DNA of 64,000 bases, from NCBI RefSeq assembly GCF_014982745.1, contig NZ_JADCKA010000008.1, positions 1 through 64,000 of the forward strand. Direction: 5' to 3'. The translations under genes and the position numbers were made by a program. This document shows, in pieces, positions 16,285-25,200 of the stretch. The stretch comes from Gallibacter intestinalis. Lineage in GTDB: Bacteria; Bacillota; Clostridia; Peptostreptococcales; Anaerovoracaceae. How positions within the stretch are numbered: the stretch's first letter is position 1; every line of letters starts with the position of its first letter. The notes under the pieces are model-generated. The model made no database searches. It was not told the origin of the DNA and was given only the letters and a program-made list of their open reading frames with translations.

Positions 16285-17127
16285 TTGAAACTTGCAGAGG
16301 CTTTAGAAGAAGTGAAAAAAGTTAAACCTAATGGTTTTGACGATGATACGTTAACTCTATTCGTGAACAAACTGGAACAAAATGCTTTCGAGACCTTGCG
16401 TACTCCTCCGTGGCAGCGCAAGAAGTACAAATGGAGTGAGGATGCAGATGTAACGCTCGTCATTCCGCCACCTTACGATAACGCATATATATCGTGGCTC
16501 AAGGCTCAAATTGACTACAACAACGAAGAACATGCCTCGTATGCAAATAATCAGGCACAGTTCAATCTTGATTATGAAGAGTTTGAAAAGTGGGTAGTGC
16601 GGAGCGGAGCGGCAACACCAAAACCACCAAAGAAGTTTTATTTTGGAGGACGACCTTGTCCGCCAAAACCACCACATCCACCGAGACCACCGGAGGAGTG
16701 TGAAATAGACATTCCACCAGCACCTGGATGCAGACCGCCACATTTGATGTTCGACAACAAAGATATCATCGAAGCAACACAGGCGGCAGTGGCTGCAGCG
16801 GGTAACGCAAATGAAGCAGCGGCAAATGCTAATGCTGCAATGGATACATTATCGGAGGCGGCAGAAAATGGTGACTTTAACGGTGCTACATTTGTTCCAG
16901 AGGTTGATGAAGAAGGAAATATCAGCTGGACAAACGACAGAGAAATGCCTAATCCTCCTACGGCAAATATAAGAGGACCGCAAGGAATACAGGGAGAACC
17001 GGGCATCACTACAGACACCTACGCATTTGACGCATCAAGCGGAAATCTGATGTTGTACACTTCATCTGAAACAGTTCCGGGATATAAGATGAACGAGAAG
17101 GGCGAGATTATCATAGTTATAGAATAG
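16285..17127 (+). CDS. Neck-type domain fused to Pro-rich linker and collagen-like tail
   Basis: 280 residues from TTG 16285, with GAGGAGGTGA upstream. Residues 1-110 (EEVKKVKPNGFDDDTLTLFVNKLEQ, then YDNAYISWLKAQIDYNNEEHASYANN) look like the gp4/gp6-type connector-associated domain found in clostridial phages. A strongly proline-rich segment (about 112-152) and an alanine-rich helix (about 160-195) come next. Near the C-terminus is GPQGIQGEPG, a short collagen-like block, then a small beta domain. The combination would place a fibre directly at the neck. No separate head-completion gene is found elsewhere in the window. Confidence 0.5.
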   Translation: MKLAEALEEVKKVKPNGFDDDTLTLFVNKLEQNAFETLRTPPWQRKKYKWSEDADVTLVIPPPYDNAYISWLKAQIDYNNEEHASYANNQAQFNLDYEEFEKWVVRSGAATPKPPKKFYFGGRPCPPKPPHPPRPPEECEIDIPPAPGCRPPHLMFDNKDIIEATQAAVAAAGNANEAAANANAAMDTLSEAAENGDFNGATFVPEVDEEGNISWTNDREMPNPPTANIRGPQGIQGEPGITTDTYAFDASSGNLMLYTSSETVPGYKMNEKGEIIIVIE

Positions 17128-17142
17128 AAAGGAGAAATGTGA

Positions 17143-17757
17143 ATGGCACAGACTATAAACTTGGGACGAGTCAAAGGCTCGATGATTTACCAAGGCACAG
17201 GGACTAGTGACGGGACCATCAAAGCTGAACTACAGGGCAAAAACATAACAGCTCTGGACGGTGACAAATATATTTCTTTAACAGATACATATCTGTGGGA
17301 GCTCACAGACGGCAGCTGGGTAAAATCCACTCTTAAATTGCAGGGAGAGAAAGGTGCAACGGGAGAGAAAGGAGACCCAGGAGAAAAGGGAGACCCAGGA
17401 CCAAAAGGAGAAGATGGTAAAGATGGTACAGGAGTGACCATAATTGATTCATATGAGTCGGAAGAGGAGTTGAAGCAAGAACATCCAACAGGAAGTCCTG
17501 GAGATGCCTACATGGTAGCAGGAGACCTTTATGTATGGTCGGATGCTTTAAGTGATTGGAATAATGTAGGTAGAATACAGGGACCTAAAGGTGATCCGGG
17601 AGAACAGGGAGAGCCGGGGAAACAGGGCCCTCAAGGAGAACAGGGCCCTCAAGGAGAACCTGGGACACCTGGAACTCAGGGCCCGCCAGGTGCCGATGGT
17701 AAGACACCTACAATGTCAATTAACGCTAATGGAGAGCTTATAGCTACATTTGAGTAG
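17143..17757 (+). CDS. Collagen-like fibre protein
   Basis: 204 residues. Two Gly-x-y blocks, at about 69-97 (starting GEKGATGEKGDPGEKG) and 147-190 (GPKGDPGEQGEPGKQG onward), flank a small domain with GSPGDAYMVAGDLYVWSD. The N-terminus (TINLGRVKGSMIYQGTG) is an anchoring module shared with the next gene (NLGRVQGSSIW). Collagen-like phage proteins form trimeric fibres. AAAGGAG precedes ATG 17143. Confidence 0.8.
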   Translation: MAQTINLGRVKGSMIYQGTGTSDGTIKAELQGKNITALDGDKYISLTDTYLWELTDGSWVKSTLKLQGEKGATGEKGDPGEKGDPGPKGEDGKDGTGVTIIDSYESEEELKQEHPTGSPGDAYMVAGDLYVWSDALSDWNNVGRIQGPKGDPGEQGEPGKQGPQGEQGPQGEPGTPGTQGPPGADGKTPTMSINANGELIATFE

Positions 17758-17766
17758 GAGGAGTAA

Positions 17767-18726
17767 ATGGCTGAACGAAATTTAGGAAGAGTGCAGGGAA
17801 GTTCAATATGGACCTCAGCGGCTCCACTTACAGATGCAGGTACTCAGTTTGCAGGAACGGTGTCTGTCAAAAAAACGAACGGACAGTCCATGAGGCCGAT
17901 TGTTGGAGACAAAATCGTAGATAGCGGAACAGGAAATGTGTACACAATAATCAGTTCAGATACCGGGACAGATAAAGGTGATAGTACCGACTATGCAATT
18001 ACTACGGAAAATAAGACAGCACTGTTTACCCTGAAAGGAACGCCGGGCGCAGATGGAGCACAAGGAGAACCAGGAACGCCGGGAAAGGACTTTGACCCTA
18101 ACACATCTACGGTTACTTTTACGGAAGCAGGAACCGATGACTCTATAAACTCCGGAGAAACACTACCTGTACTGTTCGGGAAAACAAAAAGATTGTTTAC
18201 GAGAACGGCGAATGTAGAAGAAGAGATAACCATCTCTGAAGAAACCATCACAGCCTTCAAAGCCCTTGGCTGGACTCCTCCTAGTGGGGGGGCAGTGATT
18301 GAATCGCTGCTTAATTTGATATTTGACCGGGCGCATCCGGTCGGAAGTTACTATTGGTCATCTGATTCCACAAATCCATCCAAGTTATTCGGTGGAACAT
18401 GGGAACAGGTGACTGATAAATTCATATTAGCCGCCGGAGATACCTACAAAGCTGGAACAACCGGCGGAGAGGCTACACATGTATTAACAGCCGATGAAAT
18501 GCCCCGTCATGACGGACATTTGCAAAAAAATAGCGGAAGTATGAGTGGAGGCAATACAAACATGTATCTACCGACAACATCACTTAATAACTATATATCC
18601 GGTAGAGGATGGAACAATGACGGTGGCGGTGAAATGTACCCGGTTGGTGTAAGTAGAGGCAACAACGAGCCGCATAACAATATGCCGCCTTATGAAGTAG
18701 CCTACTGCTGGAAACGAACGGCTTAA
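17767..18726 (+). CDS. Fibre protein with collagen block and collar-type tip domain
   Basis: 319 residues. It begins with the NLGRVQGSS module shared with the preceding gene, contains a short GTPGADGAQGEPGTPG collagen block (about 96-111), and ends with a tip domain: AHPVGSYYWSSDSTNPSKLFGGTWEQV, ILAAGDTYKAGTTGGEATHVL and PPYEVAYCWKR. This is the phage tail-collar/baseplate-wedge C-terminal family that carries host specificity. A run of seven G at 18286-18292 lies just before the tip domain; a one-base slip there would remove it. Confidence 0.8.
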   Translation: MAERNLGRVQGSSIWTSAAPLTDAGTQFAGTVSVKKTNGQSMRPIVGDKIVDSGTGNVYTIISSDTGTDKGDSTDYAITTENKTALFTLKGTPGADGAQGEPGTPGKDFDPNTSTVTFTEAGTDDSINSGETLPVLFGKTKRLFTRTANVEEEITISEETITAFKALGWTPPSGGAVIESLLNLIFDRAHPVGSYYWSSDSTNPSKLFGGTWEQVTDKFILAAGDTYKAGTTGGEATHVLTADEMPRHDGHLQKNSGSMSGGNTNMYLPTTSLNNYISGRGWNNDGGGEMYPVGVSRGNNEPHNNMPPYEVAYCWKRTA

Positions 18727-18761
18727 TAGCTCGCATAAGGGCGGGCGGAAGGGAGAAATAC

Positions 18762-19193
18762 ATGGATGAAAATACAATTGATAGCATGTTAGGCTTTACG
18801 GCCGGAAAAATCGGCGACATAGACGGCACGCTTGCCAATGTCGGGACATATGTAAATCGGGACGTTGGCGAGTTACATGTGTCGGCAAGTGATCCGTCAA
18901 GTATTGAAATGACGATACCGGAAGACGGGACTTATGTCGTTAGTGCATCCTGTGGCTGGCATCTAACAAATACTAATTTGAGTACATTTTTATCGCTATT
19001 CCACAATGGCGGAAATCCTCAAGCGACAGCGCAGGGAACTATGCAGTCTGCAAGCGGAACAAATGTTACTACGGTTATAGACGCAAAGAAAGGCGATACC
19101 GTAACGCTCCAAATATCATGGAGCGGCGGAAGCGGTTCAGTAACGGCAGAGAGAGTCAGATTCAGAGCCGTCCGTGTCGGGGGGGGGCAATAG
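18762..19193 (+). CDS. Small fibre-tip-like protein, jelly-roll candidate
   Basis: 143 residues. The C-terminal ~105 residues have alternating beta strands (VSASCGWHLTNTNLSTFLSL, TVTLQISWSGGSGSVTAERVRF) that look like a C1q/TNF-type jelly roll used by phage receptor-binding tips. The first residues MDENTIDSMLGF share the IDSMLxF element with the next protein. The gene ends in nine consecutive G (19179-19187) encoding GGG before Q and stop. Function inferred from place and fold only. Confidence 0.5.
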   Translation: MDENTIDSMLGFTAGKIGDIDGTLANVGTYVNRDVGELHVSASDPSSIEMTIPEDGTYVVSASCGWHLTNTNLSTFLSLFHNGGNPQATAQGTMQSASGTNVTTVIDAKKGDTVTLQISWSGGSGSVTAERVRFRAVRVGGGQ

Positions 19194-19235
19194 AATAAAA
19201 CGCATATTCTCCCATCTTAGAAAGGTGGTGAGGAT

Positions 19236-19616
19236 ATGAACTTTATCGATTCTATGCTTAAATTCCTCGGACAGAAATCGGTGGTAATATCAGACAGCGG
19301 TTCATCTAATGACCTGCATTGGATTAAATATGCAGATGGGACGGCAAAAATCTACGGAACAGTTGACTACAATGCCGGAACAGGAACCGTATTGGCGGGA
19401 ACAAATAATACCGTTTATTACAAATCGTTATCGGTACTCATTCCGATAGCATTAACATCAATCGATAATATCGATACATCCCTTAAAGGTTCTGCAGGCA
19501 CATTGACTGTCGGAGAAGTAGAAGGTAGTGTTCTAAATATGGTGGTGACTAGGTTTGGTAACTCCAATATAGGAAGCGGACAGGTTAATTTAAATATTAA
19601 AGGCAAATGGAAATAG
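19236..19616 (+). CDS. Small fibre-associated protein, 126 residues
   Basis: Begins MNFIDSMLKF, the same IDSMLxF element as the preceding protein. The rest is beta-rich with Thr/Ser/Gly repeats (IKYADGTAKIYGTVDYNAG, LNIKGKWK), typical of phage tip or head-fibre domains. AAAGGTGGTGAGG precedes the ATG. It may be an alternative tip mounted on the same fibre as the upstream product. Confidence 0.45.
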   Translation: MNFIDSMLKFLGQKSVVISDSGSSNDLHWIKYADGTAKIYGTVDYNAGTGTVLAGTNNTVYYKSLSVLIPIALTSIDNIDTSLKGSAGTLTVGEVEGSVLNMVVTRFGNSNIGSGQVNLNIKGKWK

Positions 19617-19643
19617 GCTTAAGGCCTATATATTAGGAGAACA

Positions 19644-21230
19644 ATGAAACTAGCACAATTACAATACAGCGTTAATCCAACGAGGAAACGCATAATAGAA
19701 TTTAAAGGAATAAATAAAAAAGCAGTGATAGACGACGGAGAAATGAGGGATATGTATAACCTTTGCTCTGATGACTATCCTTGCTTAACGCAAAGGAAAC
19801 CGAGAGGAATATATAGTGAATCGTATGTAAATCCTCAAAAGATGATAGTTAAGAATAAGAAGTTAGCTGTTATCTCTGAGAATAAGTTTTACTACGATGG
19901 AGAATTATTCCCAACTCTTGCTTTGTCAGATTCAACAGAAATGGTGGCAATCAATAATAAGATATGCTTCTTTCCAGAGAAAATGTTTTTCGATGTGGTG
20001 GCAAGAGAAATAGGAAAACTGGAAGCTCACTATACTTCCTCTTCAAAAGTCAGCGTAACACTCACTAACAACACGGTAACGGTATCTGGTGGTACTGGCA
20101 TGGATGTGTTTAATGATGGTGATGTTATAGACCTAAGATTTGAAGGTAGTACATATGGCACTAAGTATGATGTATCCACAGTCATAGTTTCCACAACAGT
20201 AAACAGCATAGAATTTCCCGGAGATACTTTTATCTTCGATGAAAAGGACGGAGAAATTCCAGAGTCTATAACATTTGAGGCGACGGTTAAAGCAGATAGA
20301 AACTGTCCTGACCTAGATTATGTAATGGAGAGCAACAACCGCTTGTGGGGTGTGTGCAATGCAGATAATACGATTTACGGATGCAAGCTAGGCGATCCGA
20401 CAAACTGGTTCTATTATCAGGCAACCTCACTTGACTCATACGCTGTTGCAGTTGGTACTGATGGAGAGTGGACTGGATGTATTCCTTATAGTTCGCATTT
20501 ACTCTTTTTTAAAGAGGACTGTATCCATAAATTATACGGTAATACACCTGCTACATATCAGCTTGCTACCGCAGAGTGTTATGCTCTTGAGAAAGGCTCA
20601 AGCAAGAGCATTGCAGTAATAAATGAGATTGTGTTCTACAAGTCAAGGCTTGGCATTATGGCTTATGGCGGCGGTAATCCGGAACTTGTGTCTGCTTGCT
20701 TTGGTGTCGAAAGATATCTTAATGCAGTGGCAGGCACCGATGGCATTAAGTATTATGTGTCGATGGAAAAGGACGGAGTATATGAGCTGTTAGTGTTCGA
20801 TGTCGAAAAAGCATTGTGGCATAAGGAAGATAACCTTAAAGCAGACGGTTTTGCATTTCTTAACGGTAAATTGCTTTATATCAGTAATGGCAAAATCTTT
20901 GAGATTAACAGCGACAATCCTCAAAAGGACGAAGGCGATATATCATGGTATGCTGAACTTGGGCCATATACTGAGTATATCGAAGAACATAAGATATATT
21001 CCAAGATGAAACTCAGAATAAAACTTGAACAGGATTCTGAACTGGAAATTCTTATAAAAGTTGATGACGGAGACTGGGAAAGACTGCACCATTACTACGC
21101 AGAGCAAGACGAAACTATTACCATTCCAATAGTACCTCGCAGATGTTTTAAATTTGCAGTGAAACTGCAGGGTAAGGGAAGATGTAAGGTTGAGTCTTTC
21201 GTCCGTGACTATAGGGAAGGAGCAAACTAA
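19644..21230 (+). CDS. Tail hub/stabilisation-like protein (beta-propeller candidate)
   Basis: 528 residues. It opens with NPTRKRIIEFKGINKKAVIDDGEMRDMYNL, continues with repeated beta blades (WGVCNADNTIYGCKLGDPTNWFYYQ, LFFKEDCIHKLYG, IVFYKSRLGIMAYGG) and ends in a beta-sandwich-like region. This pattern matches P22 gp10-like tail-hub or head-stabilisation proteins of short-tailed phages, which plug the portal. The position before the internal-protein genes fits. Assignment is moderate; structure prediction should show a propeller. Confidence 0.5.
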   Translation: MKLAQLQYSVNPTRKRIIEFKGINKKAVIDDGEMRDMYNLCSDDYPCLTQRKPRGIYSESYVNPQKMIVKNKKLAVISENKFYYDGELFPTLALSDSTEMVAINNKICFFPEKMFFDVVAREIGKLEAHYTSSSKVSVTLTNNTVTVSGGTGMDVFNDGDVIDLRFEGSTYGTKYDVSTVIVSTTVNSIEFPGDTFIFDEKDGEIPESITFEATVKADRNCPDLDYVMESNNRLWGVCNADNTIYGCKLGDPTNWFYYQATSLDSYAVAVGTDGEWTGCIPYSSHLLFFKEDCIHKLYGNTPATYQLATAECYALEKGSSKSIAVINEIVFYKSRLGIMAYGGGNPELVSACFGVERYLNAVAGTDGIKYYVSMEKDGVYELLVFDVEKALWHKEDNLKADGFAFLNGKLLYISNGKIFEINSDNPQKDEGDISWYAELGPYTEYIEEHKIYSKMKLRIKLEQDSELEILIKVDDGDWERLHHYYAEQDETITIPIVPRRCFKFAVKLQGKGRCKVESFVRDYREGAN

Positions 21231-21376
21231 TGTATATCATTGACTATGACAAAAACAAGCCTTTACCGGAACAGGTGCGGTTACTTATGGAAAATGTACA
21301 GAAAATGGCTTACGAATATGAGGAGAGAATTTTAAAGTTAGAAACTGAAATAGCAGAGCTTAAAAAGAAAGCATAG
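21230..21376 (+). CDS. Small coiled-coil phage protein, 48 residues
   Basis: ATG 21230 overlaps the stop of the previous gene by one base, with GGAAGGAG upstream. The product has an N-terminal polar segment and a continuous helix with heptad leucines (LLMENVQKMAYEYEERILKL). Its TAG stop forms the base of the next terminator stem. No family is recognised. Confidence 0.55.
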   Translation: MYIIDYDKNKPLPEQVRLLMENVQKMAYEYEERILKLETEIAELKKKA

Positions 21377-21400
21377 GGGCGAGATTAAGCCCCTATTTTT
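21374..21400 (+). terminator. Intrinsic terminator (GGGGC family) before the internal-protein genes
   Basis: TAGGGGC / GCCCCTA stem with an 8-base loop, then TTTTT. It includes the stop codon of the preceding gene. Confidence 0.85.
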
Positions 21401-21431
21401 ATATGCTTAAGAAAAATGAAAGGAGCAGGAT

Positions 21432-22229
21432 ATGGCAACTAAACCTAATCTCAAAGATTATACCAATAATACATATACCAGCAAGTATGAGTCACAGCTT
21501 GCTGATGCTTTAGACAAAGTCACAAATAGACAAGATTTTACATATGACCCTTTGAAGGATGCAAGCTATCAGGCACTTGCAAAAATATATACAAAGCGTG
21601 GTGAGCAGGCAAGACAGAACACATTGGGAGATGCTGCAGCACTTACAGGTGGTATTGCTTCATCATATGCTACATCGGCGGCTGCACAGGCTCAGAGCGA
21701 CTATAACCAGCAGCTGGCAGCACAGATACCTGCACTGCAGGAGGCGGCTTATAACAGATATATGAATGACTACAACATGAATGTGTCTGCATTAGGAGCA
21801 TTGAGAGATGCTGAGGATGCTGCATACGGAAGATACAGAGATACTGTAGCAGACAAACAGTGGCAGTACGGTGCAGCGTGGGACGACTACAGAGCCGGTG
21901 TATCTGACTCACAATGGCAGCAGAGCTTTGACCGTGACAAGTACGAATCCGATAGAAACTACAACTATCAGGTGAACCGTGACAAGGTAACTGATAAACA
22001 GTGGCAGCAGGAATTTAATTTAAAAAAAAAGAGCGTGGCTTCTAGTGGTGGCGGAAGCAGCCGCAGCAGCTATAGCGGATATAGCGGTAGTTCGAGAGGT
22101 AATAACGGATATACCAGCAATAATTTTGAGAGAGATTACAGTGCCGCAGCAGCAGCTGCAGAAGCACTGGAAGCAACTAAAAAGGCATTGCAGGGAACAG
22201 CGAATGCTTTTAATAAAAAGAAAAAATAG
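21432..22229 (+). CDS. Internal (ejection-type) virion protein
   Basis: 265 residues. Features are an Ala/Gln-rich helix (about 55-110), repeated QWQ motifs (DKQWQYGAAWDDYR, DSQWQQSFDRDKYE, DKQWQQEFNLKKK), a Ser/Gly-rich linker and a basic lysine C-terminus. Small proteins of this make-up next to a giant internal protein are common in short-tailed phages and are taken as components released from the head into the cell; this is inference. Start after AAAGGAG. Confidence 0.5.
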   Translation: MATKPNLKDYTNNTYTSKYESQLADALDKVTNRQDFTYDPLKDASYQALAKIYTKRGEQARQNTLGDAAALTGGIASSYATSAAAQAQSDYNQQLAAQIPALQEAAYNRYMNDYNMNVSALGALRDAEDAAYGRYRDTVADKQWQYGAAWDDYRAGVSDSQWQQSFDRDKYESDRNYNYQVNRDKVTDKQWQQEFNLKKKSVASSGGGSSRSSYSGYSGSSRGNNGYTSNNFERDYSAAAAAAEALEATKKALQGTANAFNKKKK

Positions 22230-22238
22230 GAGGAGCTT

Positions 22239-25200
22239 ATGGGACTTTTCAGCAGCATAGTTAAAGGGATAAAAAATCTTTTTGGTGGTGACGATGATGA
22301 GAAGAAAAAGAAGCAGTCATCTAATCAAAGAGAGATAACAAGAAACTTTCAGACAAGAACATATAACAGTATCTCAAGTGTGGCTAATGCTGCCAAGAGA
22401 GCAGGAGAACAGGCGGCTACAAGAAGCCGCCTTAATGGCAATAATAACAACAATCAGAATAAGTATCAGGAGTTTTATAACAATCAGAAGAAAAAGTACG
22501 AAGAAAGAGAGGAAAAGAAAAAGTCCTCTAATTTAAAGCGTGAAGAAAATAAGTATCAGAATAAGTACGCTAATAAAGCTCAGGATAATAAAAAGGCTGA
22601 GGATATTATTAAATACACCTTTGCCACAGCACAAGAAAAAAAGAATGTAACTGAAAATCAGAAAAAACTGAAAGAAACTCAGGCGAAAAAAGAGAAACAA
22701 GCCGAGGAAAGAAGAAAACTCTATCAGTCTGATGAGTGGAAAAAGAATCAAGGAAAACAGATAGAGGAAAACAAAAAAGCTGATGAGTTGGCAAAATACA
22801 CCTTTATGACAAATGGTGAAAGGGAAGCGGTTAAAAATCATGAGACTCATCCAGTTGTTAACGCTGTTGTTAGGTGGGCAAATGCACAATCTTCTAATCT
22901 GAACAGAACAGGCAATGTCCTTCTTGATAGATGGGATAAAGGTCCAATCAGTGCGAAGTCTCAGACTCTTGGACTTTCTATCTATGATAAGGATAGAGAA
23001 GAACAGATGGAAGAAAACGAGGAACGCATAAAGAAGGCTGATGAAAGAATAAAGAAAACAACAGAGGAGATAGAGGAGTTTAAAGAAGGTCAGTCTACAG
23101 TTGGTAAATTCCTTACTGATGTAGCAGTTGCCGGAACTGAATTAGGTTTAGATCTGGCAGCCGGTAAGTTCACAAGGACCGGTATGCTTCCTATGTTCTC
23201 AAGAGCAGCAGGTCAGAGTGCAGCTTCTGCAGAAGATGAAGGTGCTGATAGATTAAGTGCTTGGAAGTATGGTATAGCAAGCGGTGGAATTGAAGCACTC
23301 ACAGAGAAGATGTTTGTTGCCGTGAAGCCTTTAAATAAAGTGTTTGGTAAAGGTTTTACCGATGAACTCGCACAGAAGGCTGTAAATAGACTGGCTTCTA
23401 AGATGACTAAAGAAGGTAGTCAGAAAGCCGTGTATCACGGTGGTCGTATGCTTGCTGCTGCCTTTGGTGAAGGTCTTGAAGAAATGGTATCAGAAGGTCT
23501 TGACCCTTCTGTTGCTAATGCTATATATGCTGATGCAATAGGACAGCATAAAACATTAAATCCAAGAGATGTACTGTATTCCGGTCTTATCGGTGGTACA
23601 ATGGGCGGACTTCTTGGAACAGGTAATGTTATATCAGAAAACTATTCATTTAATCAGAATAGAGAATCCAATCAGGACAACCTTGACGATATTATAAAAT
23701 TCGCAAAAGATACAGACGAAAACTCTCTTGCATATAAAAATGCAGAAGCAATGAGAAAGGTAAGAGAAGCCGGAGAAGATGTATCTAATATGCAGATAGA
23801 GATTACAAAACAGGAACTTGCCCGTGATATGGAAGCACAGGAAAAAGAGTACGACAATGTAATCAATGCTGCAAATGAAGTTGTGCGTATGAACTCTTTT
23901 ACTTCTCCGGTAGTAGAAGATAACGGCTATATCGTTGGTCTTGCTGACAATACAGAAAGAACCTATAACGATACCTTTATGGCAGCCTCAGAAGCTGCAG
24001 GAAAGACTTTTGATAATGACCTTGATATAGAAGATGTGTCGAATGCTGTAGCAAGTATCAGAACCGGTACAGGCACAGTTAAAGATACAGATTTTTTCAT
24101 GCCACAAAATACAGAGAATAGGAAGGTATACGAAGAGGTTACAGGTGAGAAACTTCCTTCCGGCAATGTGGCTACAAGGCAGTATCTCATAGAGAAGATG
24201 GGTCAGAATTTTATTCAGTCCGCACAGGCTGAAACAGAATACCGTAACGATATGGTAAAAGGCGAAATCTTGCAGAATGAAATGCAGAATCTTGATGCCG
24301 CAGGACAGGATATATTTGTAAGAGGCCTTGAGAGCGTTGTAGACGGCCACGATGCAGAATATGCTTCACTGTTTAACCATTACTACAAAGGCGGCAGAGC
24401 AGGCGGTCTGACTTTTGAAACAGTGGCAAACATGAATCCAGCATACAATAACAGTTTTCCGGAAAGCCTAAAAAGAGACGCTTTCAATGCAGGACAATTT
24501 GATGGTGGATATCTTACTAATAGAACTGCTGAAAACTCGTCTGGCAAGGGCTCAGGCGGTCGTGTGATATCTACAGGACGAAAGGTAAAGGCAAGTGATT
24601 ATAAATTTTATCAGAGAGTAGCACAGGCTACAGGAATTGACATAGAAGTTACCGACAATGAAGGAATGAGAGAAAGACTCGGCCAGATGTCACTTGATGA
24701 TAACGGCACACCTAACGGATTTTACGATGTAGCCAATAATAGAATTATTGTTAACTATGAAGGTGATAGAGCGATAGATTATATCGTATCCCATGAGCTG
24801 ACTCATTACATGCAGGACAACGCACCGGAAGAGTATAAGGCTTTAAAAGAATTTCTGCGTAAGGCTTGGAAGGAAGCTGATATTGACGGTTATAATGCGT
24901 CAATCGCAAGAAAGATACAGGATTATGAGAAGCAGGGAGTAAGACTTACTGAGGAAGAAGCACTCGATGAAATCCTTGCTGATTCCACATATGAGATGAT
25001 ACAGAACGAAGATATCTTGAGAGCAATCTGTCAGGAGAATAGAACTCTTGCACAGAAGATTTTAGATGCCCTGAAAAAGATATTAGATATGTTCAGAGGT
25101 ATGAGAACTGACTTCTCACCAAAATATAATAAAGACCTTCTGAATAATTTGGGAGTGCTTGAAGATACTATCGCTATGTGGGAGAACGGTATAAAGACCG

